This document shows positions 28,475 to 36,637 of a stretch of DNA of 64,000 nucleotides, one piece after another. The stretch comes from Rhizobiales bacterium PAR1. Its GTDB lineage: Bacteria > Pseudomonadota > Alphaproteobacteria > Rhizobiales > Beijerinckiaceae. The stretch lies in NCBI GenBank assembly GCA_002256205.1, contig NKIW01000003.1, forward strand, positions 186,001-250,000. The letters run 5' to 3'. The notes under the pieces are model-generated. The model did no database searches and was not told the DNA's origin. It was given only the letters and a program-made list of their open reading frames with translations. Numbering within the stretch: the first letter of the stretch is position 1; every line of letters begins with the position of its first letter. Both the position numbers and the translations under genes were made by a program.

Positions 28475-30628
28475 ATGACAGCTCTTCTCGCTATCATCGC
28501 GCTCGGTGCCCTCTCCATCGTTTATGCGATCATCACGATCAATTCCGTGATGGCGCAGGATGCGGGCAACGCACGGATGCAGGAAATTGCCGGTGCCGTC
28601 GCCGAGGGCGCCAGTGCCTATCTCAAGCGCCAGTACAACACCATTGCCATCGTCGGCGTGGTCATCTTTGCTGCAGCCTGGGCTCTGCTCGGCTGGCAGG
28701 TTGCCATTGGCTTTGCCATCGGCGCGATTCTTTCGGGCGCTGCCGGCTTCATCGGCATGAACGTATCGGTCCGTGCCAACGTGCGCACGGCTGCTGCGGC
28801 GATCAAATCGCTCGCGGGCGGCCTCGACATTGCCTTCAAGGCCGGTGCCGTGACTGGCATGCTCGTGGCAGGCCTCGCGCTCCTCGGCGTTGCGGTTTAC
28901 TACGGCATCCTCACGGTGGGCCTTGGCCTCAAGCCGGGTGACCGCACTGTGATCGACGCGCTGGTCGCGCTCGGCTTCGGCGCCTCGCTGATCTCGATCT
29001 TCGCCCGTCTCGGCGGCGGCATCTTCACCAAGGGTGCGGACGTCGGCGCTGACCTCGTCGGCAAGGTCGAAGCCGGTATTCCGGAAGATGATCCGCGCAA
29101 CCCCGCGACGATCGCCGATAACGTTGGCGACAACGTCGGTGACTGCGCCGGCATGGCGGCGGATCTGTTCGAAACCTACGCCGTGACCGTGGTTGCGACG
29201 ATGGTTCTCGCGGCGATCTTCTTCGCCGGTTCTGCGCTGCTTCCGACTATCATGCTTTACCCGCTGATGATCTGCGGCGCCTGCATCGTGACCTCGATTG
29301 TCGGCACCTATTTCGTCAAGCTCGGTGCTAACGGCTCGATCATGGGCGCGCTCTACAAGGGCCTGATTGCGACCGGTGTTCTTTCGGTGGCGGGTCTCGC
29401 GCTTTCGACGCAGTACATGATCGGCTGGGGTGAAATCGGCAAGGTTTCGGGCCAGTCCATCACTGGCACGGGCCTGTTCTGGTGCGGCATCATCGGTCTC
29501 GTCGTGACCGCGCTGATCGTCGTGATCACCGAGTACTACACCGGCACGGGCAAACGCCCGGTAGTGTCGATTGCGCAGGCTTCGGTGACCGGTCACGGCA
29601 CCAACGTCATTCAGGGCCTCGCGGTGTCGCTCGAATCGACGGCGCTTCCGGCGCTGGTGATCGTCGGCGGCATCATCGTCACCTACCAGCTCGCGGGCCT
29701 CTTCGGCACGGCGATTGCCGCGACCACGATGCTTGGCCTTGCCGGCATGATCGTCGCGCTCGACGCCTTTGGTCCGGTGACCGACAACGCTGGCGGCATC
29801 GCCGAAATGGCCGGCCTTCCCAAGGAAGTCCGCCACTCGACCGATGCGCTCGACGCGGTGGGCAACACCACGAAGGCTGTCACCAAGGGCTACGCGATCG
29901 GTTCCGCCGGTCTTGGCGCTCTCGTGCTCTTCGCGGCCTTCAGCTACGATCTCCAGTACTTCGCGGCGCAGGCCGATGCGGCAGGCTCGAAGCTCTATCC
30001 GTACTTCAAGGGCATGGGTGTGGTCTCCTTCGACCTCTCGAACCCCTATGTTGTTGCGGGTCTGATCTTCGGCGGCATGATCCCCTACCTCTTTGGCGGT
30101 ATCGCCATGACCTCTGTCGGCAAGGCAGCGGGCTCTGTGGTCGAGGAAGTTCGCCGTCAGTTCCGTGAAATGCCGGGCATCATGCAGGGCACCCAGAAGC
30201 CGGATTATGCCCGCGCGGTGGATATCCTCACCCGCTCGGCGATCAAGGAAATGATCATCCCGTCGCTGCTCCCGGTTCTCGCCCCCATCGTCGTCTACTT
30301 CGGCGTGCTGGCGGTCTCGGGCTCGAAGGCTTCGGCTTTCGCGGCGCTCGGTGCCTCGCTTCTCGGCGTCATCGTCAATGGCCTCTTCGTCGCCATCTCG
30401 ATGACCTCGGGCGGTGGTGCCTGGGATAACGCCAAGAAGTCCTTCGAAGACGGTTTCGTCGACAAGGACGGCGTGAAGCACCTCAAGGGCTCGGATGCGC
30501 ACAAGGCCTCCGTCACCGGCGATACCGTCGGCGACCCCTACAAGGATACGGCCGGTCCGGCTGTCAATCCGGCGATCAAGATCACCAACATCGTGGCCTT
30601 GCTGCTGCTGGCGATCCTCGCGCACTAA
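28475..30628 (+). CDS. hppA: Membrane-bound proton-translocating pyrophosphatase
   Basis: Integral membrane pump that couples pyrophosphate hydrolysis to proton transport. The 717-residue protein has about 16 membrane segments, the substrate motif [19 protein letters not shown] and the second acidic motif [19 protein letters not shown]. At the position that separates potassium-dependent from independent enzymes the sequence is [10 protein letters not shown], with Lys; this points to the potassium-independent, proton-pumping class. A strong terminator follows. The 163 bases upstream are its own promoter region. Confidence 0.97.
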   Translation: MTALLAIIALGALSIVYAIITINSVMAQDAGNARMQEIAGAVAEGASAYLKRQYNTIAIVGVVIFAAAWALLGWQVAIGFAIGAILSGAAGFIGMNVSVRANVRTAAAAIKSLAGGLDIAFKAGAVTGMLVAGLALLGVAVYYGILTVGLGLKPGDRTVIDALVALGFGASLISIFARLGGGIFTKGADVGADLVGKVEAGIPEDDPRNPATIADNVGDNVGDCAGMAADLFETYAVTVVATMVLAAIFFAGSALLPTIMLYPLMICGACIVTSIVGTYFVKLGANGSIMGALYKGLIATGVLSVAGLALSTQYMIGWGEIGKVSGQSITGTGLFWCGIIGLVVTALIVVITEYYTGTGKRPVVSIAQASVTGHGTNVIQGLAVSLESTALPALVIVGGIIVTYQLAGLFGTAIAATTMLGLAGMIVALDAFGPVTDNAGGIAEMAGLPKEVRHSTDALDAVGNTTKAVTKGYAIGSAGLGALVLFAAFSYDLQYFAAQADAAGSKLYPYFKGMGVVSFDLSNPYVVAGLIFGGMIPYLFGGIAMTSVGKAAGSVVEEVRRQFREMPGIMQGTQKPDYARAVDILTRSAIKEMIIPSLLPVLAPIVVYFGVLAVSGSKASAFAALGASLLGVIVNGLFVAISMTSGGGAWDNAKKSFEDGFVDKDGVKHLKGSDAHKASVTGDTVGDPYKDTAGPAVNPAIKITNIVALLLLAILAH

Positions 30629-30653
30629 GCTTTGTTGATGCAGTGCAAAATAG

Positions 30654-30680
30654 AAACCCCGCCGCAAGGCGGGGTTTTTT
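30654..30680 (+). terminator. Rho-independent terminator after hppA
   Basis: Stem AACCCCGCC (30655-30663) and GGCGGGGTT (30668-30676) with loop GCAA and a run of T residues. Confidence 0.92.
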
Positions 30681-30773
30681 ATTGCCAAAATGTCGACCTG
30701 ACGTAATCTATTGATGAAATTCCGGTTTAAGCTCCCGGATTTCATTGTGAGATGATCGTTTAAGGAAAATCAC

Positions 30774-31043
30774 ATGAAAACGACAGTATTGAAAGTTATC
30801 GGTTTTTCAGCATTTCTTTTCACGTTGAACTATCCGGTTCAGGCCTACGATGCGCAATGTGACAAGATTGCCAACGGGCAGCGTCGTGCTCTCTGCCAGT
30901 GCCGCTCGGATGCTGGCGCTACCGTGAGCGTCCGGGCTGACGATTCCGGTAAACTCAAGGTTCGCGAGTCGCGCGTGCGCAGCAAGAACCTGCCGCAGGT
31001 TCAGGCCTGCATGGATCAGAAGGGCTTCAAGGGGCCGGTCTGA
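30774..31043 (+). CDS. Small secreted Cys-containing protein
   Basis: An 89-residue protein of unknown function. Residues 1-24 form a signal peptide (MKTTVLKVIGFSAFLFTLNY, cleavage after VQA), leaving a basic mature part of about 65 residues with four Cys (positions 29, 42, 44 and 79), enough for two disulfide bonds. AAGGA lies eight bases before the ATG. It has its own upstream A+T-rich region and a strong terminator, so it is a single-gene transcript between hppA and bamE. I recognise no domain. Confidence 0.75.
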   Translation: MKTTVLKVIGFSAFLFTLNYPVQAYDAQCDKIANGQRRALCQCRSDAGATVSVRADDSGKLKVRESRVRSKNLPQVQACMDQKGFKGPV

Positions 31044-31066
31044 GGCCCAGGTAGTTCCCGAAATAC

Positions 31067-31098
31067 AAAACCCCGCGAGAGCCTCGCGGGGTTTTTTG
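31067..31098 (+). terminator. Rho-independent terminator after the small secreted protein
   Basis: Stem AAAACCCCGCGAG (31067-31079) pairs with CTCGCGGGGTTTT (31083-31095), followed by further T residues. It also lies just past the end of bamE on the other strand and could serve both directions. Confidence 0.92.
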
Positions 31099-31121
31099 TC
31101 TGCCGGCCATGGAGCTTGTGC

Positions 31122-31637
31122 TTAGAGCGCGCTGGCGCCGATGCGGCGGAAGAGGCTGGTGATCATGCTGCCGTCGTTGCCGCCTGTCGGTGTTGTGCGC
31201 GAGATGAAGTCGAACACCACGCCGTCCTTCATGCCGTAATTCGCCACGCGCTCGACCTTGTTGTTCTTGTCGAGATAAACGGCCACGACGCGCTGATCGG
31301 TGATCTTCTCTTCCATGAACAGCGCGGGCTGGCTGATTTTCTGAGAGATGTAATAATAGGCCTTGCCACCCACCGTGGAGGTGGTGGAGGGCGTACCCAG
31401 CACCAGGATGACCTGTTCGGCCGAAGAACCCGGTCTGATCTGATCGAGAGCCTTTTCATCGAGCACGAAACCGCGGATGCCGGTCCCTTCCTGCGTCGAG
31501 AGCGTATCGCAGCCGCCGAGCGCCAGCCCCATGGTCATCCCCATCAGGACTACGCCGAGAAGCGCGCGGCGTGAGGTGCCGGAGGTCATGCGGTTGCCGG
31601 GGGTCACGCGATCGAAAAGGCTCAGGTCACGTTTCAA
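31122..31637 (-). CDS. bamE: Outer membrane protein assembly factor BamE
   Basis: Lipoprotein of the BAM complex, which inserts beta-barrel proteins in the outer membrane. The lipobox LALGGC ends a hydrophobic signal, with lipidated Cys43 if the TTG at 31637 is the start; that TTG has GGAG at good spacing. An ATG at 31589 (giving a 155-residue form) is the alternative. The SmpA/OmlA domain follows, with RPGSSAEQVILVLGTPSTTS and FMEEKITDQRVVAVYLDKNNKVERV. Divergent from the bc1 chaperone gene, the usual alphaproteobacterial pairing. Confidence 0.92.
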   Translation of the reverse strand: MKRDLSLFDRVTPGNRMTSGTSRRALLGVVLMGMTMGLALGGCDTLSTQEGTGIRGFVLDEKALDQIRPGSSAEQVILVLGTPSTTSTVGGKAYYYISQKISQPALFMEEKITDQRVVAVYLDKNNKVERVANYGMKDGVVFDFISRTTPTGGNDGSMITSLFRRIGASAL

Positions 31638-31859
31638 GGCGTCTTACTCCACCGAAAAGCCGATCCGGAACGACGGATCGGTGCAAGAATTTCGTCTGTC
31701 CGGCTCACCATGCTTTGCACGTCGGGACGAACGTCGCTATGGATGCCCAAATTGCGCGTGAAAGACAATCTCCGATCCCGCCGAATTCTGCCAAAACTGG
31801 CAGTTCGTTGCGGGCATCGCTGATTTTCTCTGCACGCTGAGCATCGCCGCAGGAGCCTG

Positions 31860-32387
31860 ATGATCTCGTTTCCGTTTTTCAAGCCGCGCAAGGATCCTGT
31901 CGCAGCGCTCTACGGCGATATCGTGGCGGCCTCGCGCGCACCTGAAGCCTATCGCGTTTTTGGCGTCGCGGATACGTTCGAAGGCCGTTTCGAGCGCCTC
32001 GCGCTGGTCACCACGCTGGTGCTCCGGCGCTTGCAGACCATGCCGCCTCCGGCTGCTGCACTGGCACAGGAGCTGGTGGATCGTATCTTCGCCGGACTTG
32101 ATGAGGGTCTGCGGCTCGCCGGCGTCGGAGATCTCTCCGTTGGCAAGAAAGTGAAAAAGCTCGCGCAGGGCTTTTATGGTCGTGCCGAAGCCTACACGGC
32201 GGCGCTGGAAGCGGGTGAAGCGACCTTGCGGGATGCGCTATCGCGCAATCTGCTGGCGGGTCGGGTGCCGCCCGATGCCGTATCACAAGGTCTTCTCGAT
32301 GAAATCGCTGGTCTGAATGCCCGCCTTGAGGCCGCTTCGCTCGAAAGCCTTCTTGCAGGCGGCGTGCTCAGTGCCCACTATTCCTGA
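31860..32387 (+). CDS. Ubiquinol-cytochrome c chaperone (CBP3 family)
   Basis: A 175-residue protein of the Ubiq_cyt_C_chap family, whose mitochondrial relative Cbp3 assists cytochrome b biogenesis of the bc1 complex. Typical stretches are AYRVFGVADTFEGRFERLAL and the helical region KKVKKLAQGFYGRAEAY. AGGAG precedes the ATG at 31860. The family role in bacteria is not firmly established. The DUF177 gene follows after 60 bases, a conserved alphaproteobacterial neighbour. Confidence 0.9.
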   Translation: MISFPFFKPRKDPVAALYGDIVAASRAPEAYRVFGVADTFEGRFERLALVTTLVLRRLQTMPPPAAALAQELVDRIFAGLDEGLRLAGVGDLSVGKKVKKLAQGFYGRAEAYTAALEAGEATLRDALSRNLLAGRVPPDAVSQGLLDEIAGLNARLEAASLESLLAGGVLSAHYS

Positions 32388-32447
32388 AGAAAGATAGGAT
32401 GACAGGCAAAAGAGCCTGCGCATCGCCCGTTTCCCGGAGCCGGAACC

Positions 32448-32981
32448 ATGTCGAAGCCTGATCCTGATCTGCCGTTCTCCCACCCGGTTCCGGTGGCGAC
32501 GCTCCACGGCGAAACCTACCTGAAGCTCGCGCCGGATGCCGCCGCGCGCGAGCGCATCGCGGACGAGCTGAGTCTCGACGGGATCGACGCGCTCAGCGCC
32601 GAGATGAAGGTGACGCATGCCAACAACGGCCTTGTCACCATTGAAGGGCAGCTTGAGGCCAAGGTGCACCCGGTCTGCGTGGTCAGCCTCGAGCCCTTTG
32701 ATCAGACGATTTCCGAGCCGGTGATCGTCAAATTCGCGCCAGCCGGTCTTATCGAGAAGATGACAACGCGTGCCGAGGAAAATGGCGACGAGGATTTCGA
32801 GCCGCCGGATGAAATCATCGACGGCGTCATCGACTTTGGCGCGGTTGTCACCGAATTCCTTGCGCTTTCGCTCGATCCCTATCCGCGAAAGCCCAATGCC
32901 GTCTTCAAAGGTGGCGATCCCGTGGAGCCGAAAATCTCACCCTTCGATGCCCTCAAGGCTTTGAAGGCAGACAAGGCCTGA
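32448..32981 (+). CDS. DUF177/YceD-family protein
   Basis: A 177-residue protein of the YceD (DUF177) family, linked in other bacteria and plastids to 23S rRNA accumulation or ribosome biogenesis. Typical elements are the central GQLEAKVHPVCVVSLEPFDQTI and the acidic DDEIIDG-like segment EPPDEIIDGVIDFGAVVTEFL (quoted in part), then LSLDPYPRKP. In many bacteria yceD is followed by rpmF and plsX; here rpmF is missing and plsX comes next after 242 bases. GGAG precedes the start. Confidence 0.9.
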   Translation: MSKPDPDLPFSHPVPVATLHGETYLKLAPDAAARERIADELSLDGIDALSAEMKVTHANNGLVTIEGQLEAKVHPVCVVSLEPFDQTISEPVIVKFAPAGLIEKMTTRAEENGDEDFEPPDEIIDGVIDFGAVVTEFLALSLDPYPRKPNAVFKGGDPVEPKISPFDALKALKADKA

Positions 32982-33175
32982 GGAGATCCTCGGAGGAAAA
33001 TACGGCATGAGGCGGTTGGTTTTGCGCTGATTTGCCCTTGGAGTGACCCTTTTCGGCTTGCACAAGGGCTGCACAAATTCTATGCCGTCACACCCCCTCG
33101 GCCGGGGTAGGCTCTTTGCCGGTTCTTGGCTGGTCAGGCGTGAGCTTCGATCCGATCTGAAGGCAGTTTTCTGGT

Positions 33176-33220
33176 ATGAGCGAAGCGGTAATACACGGCA
33201 TCAGCGAAGCGGTAGTGTAA
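33176..33220 (+). CDS. Possible 14-codon leader peptide before plsX
   Basis: ATG 33176 to TAA 33218-33220, encoding MSEAVIHGISEAVV. It is a duplicated, mutated copy of the plsX beginning. AGGCAG lies about 14 bases upstream, so initiation would be weak. If translated, its stop three bases before the plsX ATG would allow reinitiation. It may equally be untranslated debris of a repeat. Confidence 0.3.
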   Translation: MSEAVIHGISEAVV

Positions 33221-33247
33221 GGCATGAGCGAAGCGGCAACCGGCCTG
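33176..33247. repeat. Three tandem 24-base units ending in the plsX start
   Basis: Units at 33176-33199, 33200-33223 and 33224-33247 share the core AGCGAAGCGG at the same offset. Units 1 and 3 begin with ATG, unit 2 with ATC. Unit 3 is the start of plsX (MSEAATG). Reading from unit 1 gives a 14-codon peptide MSEAVIHGISEAVV that stops at TAA 33218-33220, three bases before the plsX ATG. So the plsX translation start appears to have been copied upstream in frame. Confidence 0.75.
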
Positions 33248-34354
33248 GTACGGATTTCGCTGGATGCGATGGGGGGCGATTTCGGCCCATCCGTTGTCAT
33301 TCCCGGCGCGGCACGCGCGGCGGAACGCCACCCGGATGCCCGTTTCGTGATTTTTGGCAAGGAAGCCGAGATCAATGCTGAACTCGCCAAGTTTCCGGCG
33401 TTGCGCGACAAGGTCAAGGTCACCCACGCCGAGATCGCCATCTCGATGGAAGACAAGCCAAGCCAGGCGCTGCGTGCCGGTCGCTACAAATCCTCGATGT
33501 GGATGGCGATCGATGCGGTGAAAAAGGGCGATGCGGATGTCTGCGTCTCCGCTGGTAATACCGGCGCGTTGATGGTGATGAGCCGCTTCTGCCTCAAGAT
33601 GATGCCGGGGATCGATCGTCCCGCCATTGCCTGCATGTGGCCGACCGCCAAGGGCGAATCCATCGTGCTGGATGTCGGGGCGTCGATTGGTGCCGAAGCT
33701 GAAAATCTCGTCGATATGGCGATCATGGGTTCCGCGATGGCGCGGATCGTGTTCGACATCGACCGCCCGACGGTCGGTCTCCTCAATGTGGGCGTCGAGG
33801 AGATGAAGGGCGTCGAGGAAGTCAAGGAAGCCGCGCGCATCCTGCGCGAGAGCAACCTGCCGAATATGCAGTATATGGGCTATGTCGAGGGCGACGACAT
33901 CGGCAAGGGCACGACCGACGTGGTGGTGACCGAAGGATTCTCGGGCAATATCGCGCTGAAGACCGCCGAGGGCACGGCCAAGCAGGTCGCCGATTTTCTG
34001 AAAGCCGCGATCAGCCGATCGTTCATGGCGAAGATCGGCTATGTCTTCGCGCGCGGTGCCTTCAAGGCGCTGAAGGCCAAGCTCGATCCGCGTCGCTCGA
34101 ACGGGGGCGTATTTCTCGGCCTTGACGGCATTGTCGTCAAAAGCCATGGCGGTACAGATCCCCTCGGCTTTGCTACAGCGATCGATGTCGCCTATGACAT
34201 GGTGAAATACGAACTCTTGGCCAAGATTACGAAGGCCCTTGCGGAGCGCGGCGACTGGGTCCTGCCCGGCGCGTCGTCTTCCATGGTCGAGGCCGCTGGC
34301 GATGCTGGCGCGGCACAACCGGCCAAAGCGCCGACGAACGGGACGGAAGGTTGA
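33224..34354 (+). CDS. plsX: Phosphate acyltransferase PlsX
   Basis: Converts acyl-ACP to acyl-phosphate, the first step of PlsX/PlsY phospholipid synthesis. The 376-residue protein has the N-terminal [19 protein letters not shown], the central [14 protein letters not shown] and IGSAMARI-like helix, and C-terminal [20 protein letters not shown] (quoted in part). The C-terminal 30 residues are Ala-rich and poorly conserved. The start at 33224 lies in the third unit of a tandem repeat. It is followed after two bases by fabH, the usual plsX-fabH pair. Confidence 0.95.
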   Translation: MSEAATGLVRISLDAMGGDFGPSVVIPGAARAAERHPDARFVIFGKEAEINAELAKFPALRDKVKVTHAEIAISMEDKPSQALRAGRYKSSMWMAIDAVKKGDADVCVSAGNTGALMVMSRFCLKMMPGIDRPAIACMWPTAKGESIVLDVGASIGAEAENLVDMAIMGSAMARIVFDIDRPTVGLLNVGVEEMKGVEEVKEAARILRESNLPNMQYMGYVEGDDIGKGTTDVVVTEGFSGNIALKTAEGTAKQVADFLKAAISRSFMAKIGYVFARGAFKALKAKLDPRRSNGGVFLGLDGIVVKSHGGTDPLGFATAIDVAYDMVKYELLAKITKALAERGDWVLPGASSSMVEAAGDAGAAQPAKAPTNGTEG

Positions 34355-34356
34355 GT

Positions 34357-35328
34357 ATGCGTCGTTCGAGGATTTTGGGCGTCGGGAGCTACCTCCCGGA
34401 ACGCCGTGTGACCAACGCGGAACTCGCGGCACGGATCGAGACATCCGACGAGTGGATTACCCAGCGCACGGGCATCAAGGCTCGTCATGTCGCCGCGGAG
34501 GGTGAGACCACCAGCATGCTGGCGACTAAGGCCGCCGAGCGCGCGCTCGCGCATGCCGGCCTCAACGCTGCCGATATCGATCTCATCGTGCTCGCAACCG
34601 CGACGCCGGACTACACCTTTCCGGCCGCCGCGACGCAGGTTCAGGCGAACCTTGGTATCACGCATGGCGTGGCGTTTGACGTTGCCGCCGTTTGCTCGGG
34701 TTTCGTATTTGCACTGACGACGGCGGACAAGTTCCTCACCGGCGGATCGCACAAGCGCGCGCTGGTGATTGGCGCCGAAACCTTCTCGCGCATTCTAGAC
34801 TGGAATGATCGCACGACCTGTGTGCTCTTCGGCGATGGCGCCGGCGCTGTCGTGCTTGAAGCTTACGACGCGGAAGGTACGCCACAGGATCAGGGCATCC
34901 TGACGACGCATCTGCGCTCGGACGGCCGCCATCGCGAAAAGCTTTATGTCGATGGTGGCCCCTCATCGACCCAGACGGTCGGGCACTTGAAAATGGAAGG
35001 CAAGGAAGTCTTCAAGCATGCGGTCGGCATGATCACCGATGTTGTGGTCGATGCCTTTGCCGCCACTGGCTATTCCGCCGAAACCATCGATTGGTTCGTG
35101 CCGCATCAGGCCAACCGTCGGATCATCACCGCCAGTGCTGATAAATTAGGCATTGACCTTCAGAAGGTGGTGCTAACCGTGCAGGATCATGGCAATACAT
35201 CCGCAGCATCGATTCCCCTCGCGCTGGATACGGCTGTGAAAGACGGTCGTATTCAGAAGGGGCAGGTTGTGCTGATCGAGGCTATGGGTGGTGGATTCAC
35301 CTGGGGCTCGGCTCTTTTCAGGCTCTGA
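34357..35328 (+). CDS. fabH: 3-oxoacyl-[ACP] synthase III
   Basis: Starts fatty acid chains by condensing acetyl-CoA with malonyl-ACP. The 323-residue protein has the catalytic triad Cys (DVAAVCSGF), His (VPHQANRR) and Asn (DHGNTSAAS), and [14 protein letters not shown] near the N terminus. The ATG at 34357 follows the plsX stop by two bases; a TTG at 34351 is less likely. An 87-base gap, probably with its own promoter, leads to ihfA. Confidence 0.97.
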   Translation: MRRSRILGVGSYLPERRVTNAELAARIETSDEWITQRTGIKARHVAAEGETTSMLATKAAERALAHAGLNAADIDLIVLATATPDYTFPAAATQVQANLGITHGVAFDVAAVCSGFVFALTTADKFLTGGSHKRALVIGAETFSRILDWNDRTTCVLFGDGAGAVVLEAYDAEGTPQDQGILTTHLRSDGRHREKLYVDGGPSSTQTVGHLKMEGKEVFKHAVGMITDVVVDAFAATGYSAETIDWFVPHQANRRIITASADKLGIDLQKVVLTVQDHGNTSAASIPLALDTAVKDGRIQKGQVVLIEAMGGGFTWGSALFRL

Positions 35329-35415
35329 GAAGGCTTGACCCTGGTCAATGCGCTGAATAGCGTGCCTTTTCATAATGATACGAACAAATTTATCTGAACG
35401 ACAGGGAAGAACGAC

Positions 35416-35727
35416 ATGGCTGGCCAGACGATTACCCGCGCGGATCTCTGCGAAGCAGTTTATCAGAAGCTGGGCTTGAGCCGCGCCGAGTCATCCGAGC
35501 TCGTCGAAACGGTGCTCCGCGAGATCAGCGACACGCTGGCCAAGGGCGAAACGGTGAAGCTTTCCTCCTTCGGCTCCTTCGTAGTGCGCCAGAAGGGCGA
35601 GCGCGTCGGCCGCAATCCGAAGACCGGCGTCGAGGTGCCGATCACGCCGCGCCGCGTGCTGGTGTTCAAGCCTTCGAACGTTATGAAGGCTCGCATCAAC
35701 GGCCAGGAAGTCGCCGACGAGGATTGA
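35416..35727 (+). CDS. ihfA: Integration host factor subunit alpha
   Basis: DNA-bending HU/IHF-family protein that works as a heterodimer with IHF beta in recombination and gene regulation. The 103-residue protein shows the beta-arm region [22 protein letters not shown] and starts [26 protein letters not shown] precedes the ATG. The fabH-ihfA-merR order is standard in alphaproteobacteria. Confidence 0.96.
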   Translation: MAGQTITRADLCEAVYQKLGLSRAESSELVETVLREISDTLAKGETVKLSSFGSFVVRQKGERVGRNPKTGVEVPITPRRVLVFKPSNVMKARINGQEVADED

Positions 35728-35786
35728 TCGGGATTTCGGGGGGCGGGTGACCGGTAGGAGAAGTTTCAAGTGAGAATTTCCCCTTG

Positions 35787-36593
35787 ATGGACAAGGCGCC
35801 CGATGCCTACCGCACGATCAGCGAAGTGGCGGAAGATCTCGATCTTCCCCAGCACGTGCTGCGTTTCTGGGAAACCCGCTTCGGACAGATAAAGCCGCTC
35901 AAGCGCGGCGGGGGGCGTCGCTATTACCGCCCGGATGATGTCGAACTCCTCAAGGGCATCCGCCATCTCCTTTACAAGGAAGGCTACACGATCAAGGGCG
36001 TGCAGCGAATCCTGAAGGAGCAGGGCGTCAAGGCCGTGCAAGCGTTCGTGCGCGAGACCATGGCGGACCCCGCGTATGCGCCGGTGCCGCCGCCCGCGCC
36101 AAGGCCGGAGCCGATTATCCGCCTGGAACAGGCACCGGTTCCAGCCGCCGTTTCGTATGCCGCAGCGGCTTTAGAGCCGCCACCGGTTCAGGCGCCGGCC
36201 TGGCAGGAGGATGCGGACGATACGCCCGCTTTTGATGATGAAGAGCAGGACGAGGCTCCGGCCGAACTGCCTGAGGCTGTTCAGCCTGCTGCGGCGGTGA
36301 TGCAGACACCCGTCAGTCCAGCCCCGGTTCCGGCACCTCCCGAGGTTGCGCCGAGCGTTGCGCCACCCGCGCCGCGTCCGCAGGTCTCCATGTTTCGTGG
36401 CGGGTTACAGCGTGCCGATCATGCCGAGACGCCGAGTGCCTTGTCCGCGCATGGCGCCTTGCCTGTACTTGATGTCGCCCGCGCGGGAGAAACACCGGGG
36501 CTTTCCTCCCGCGATGCGCTTCTGATGGCGCTCGACGAGCTTCAGGCCTGCCGTGCCGCGATTGATCGTGTGCTCGCCCGACGCATGGGATAG
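35787..36593 (+). CDS. MerR-family regulator with long Pro/Ala-rich tail
   Basis: A 268-residue regulator. Residues 10-78 are a MerR winged helix ([25 protein letters not shown], quoted in part as VLRFWETRF, and [18 protein letters not shown]). Residues 100-215 are low-complexity, rich in Pro, Ala and Val with an acidic patch. The end, about 240-268, is a conserved-looking helix ([24 protein letters not shown]). The same architecture follows ihfA in many rhizobia; its targets are not known to me. ATG 35787 is preferred over the TTG at 35784. Confidence 0.88.
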   Translation: MDKAPDAYRTISEVAEDLDLPQHVLRFWETRFGQIKPLKRGGGRRYYRPDDVELLKGIRHLLYKEGYTIKGVQRILKEQGVKAVQAFVRETMADPAYAPVPPPAPRPEPIIRLEQAPVPAAVSYAAAALEPPPVQAPAWQEDADDTPAFDDEEQDEAPAELPEAVQPAAAVMQTPVSPAPVPAPPEVAPSVAPPAPRPQVSMFRGGLQRADHAETPSALSAHGALPVLDVARAGETPGLSSRDALLMALDELQACRAAIDRVLARRMG

Positions 36594-36637
36594 GCACGTC
36601 TGGGCTGAGCCCATGGCTCTCCGATCCAGGGTGCCGA

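Noticed and set aside
28214-30745. Leftward open frame of 843 codons opposite hppA
   Set aside because: It mirrors the entire hppA gene, is extremely rich in Arg, Asp and His, and has no domain; such frames are expected opposite GC-rich genes.
33043-33381. Open frame of 112 codons around the plsX start
   Set aside because: It runs across the tandem repeat and into plsX in another frame; plsX is well supported. rpmF, expected between DUF177 and plsX in other bacteria, is not encoded here.
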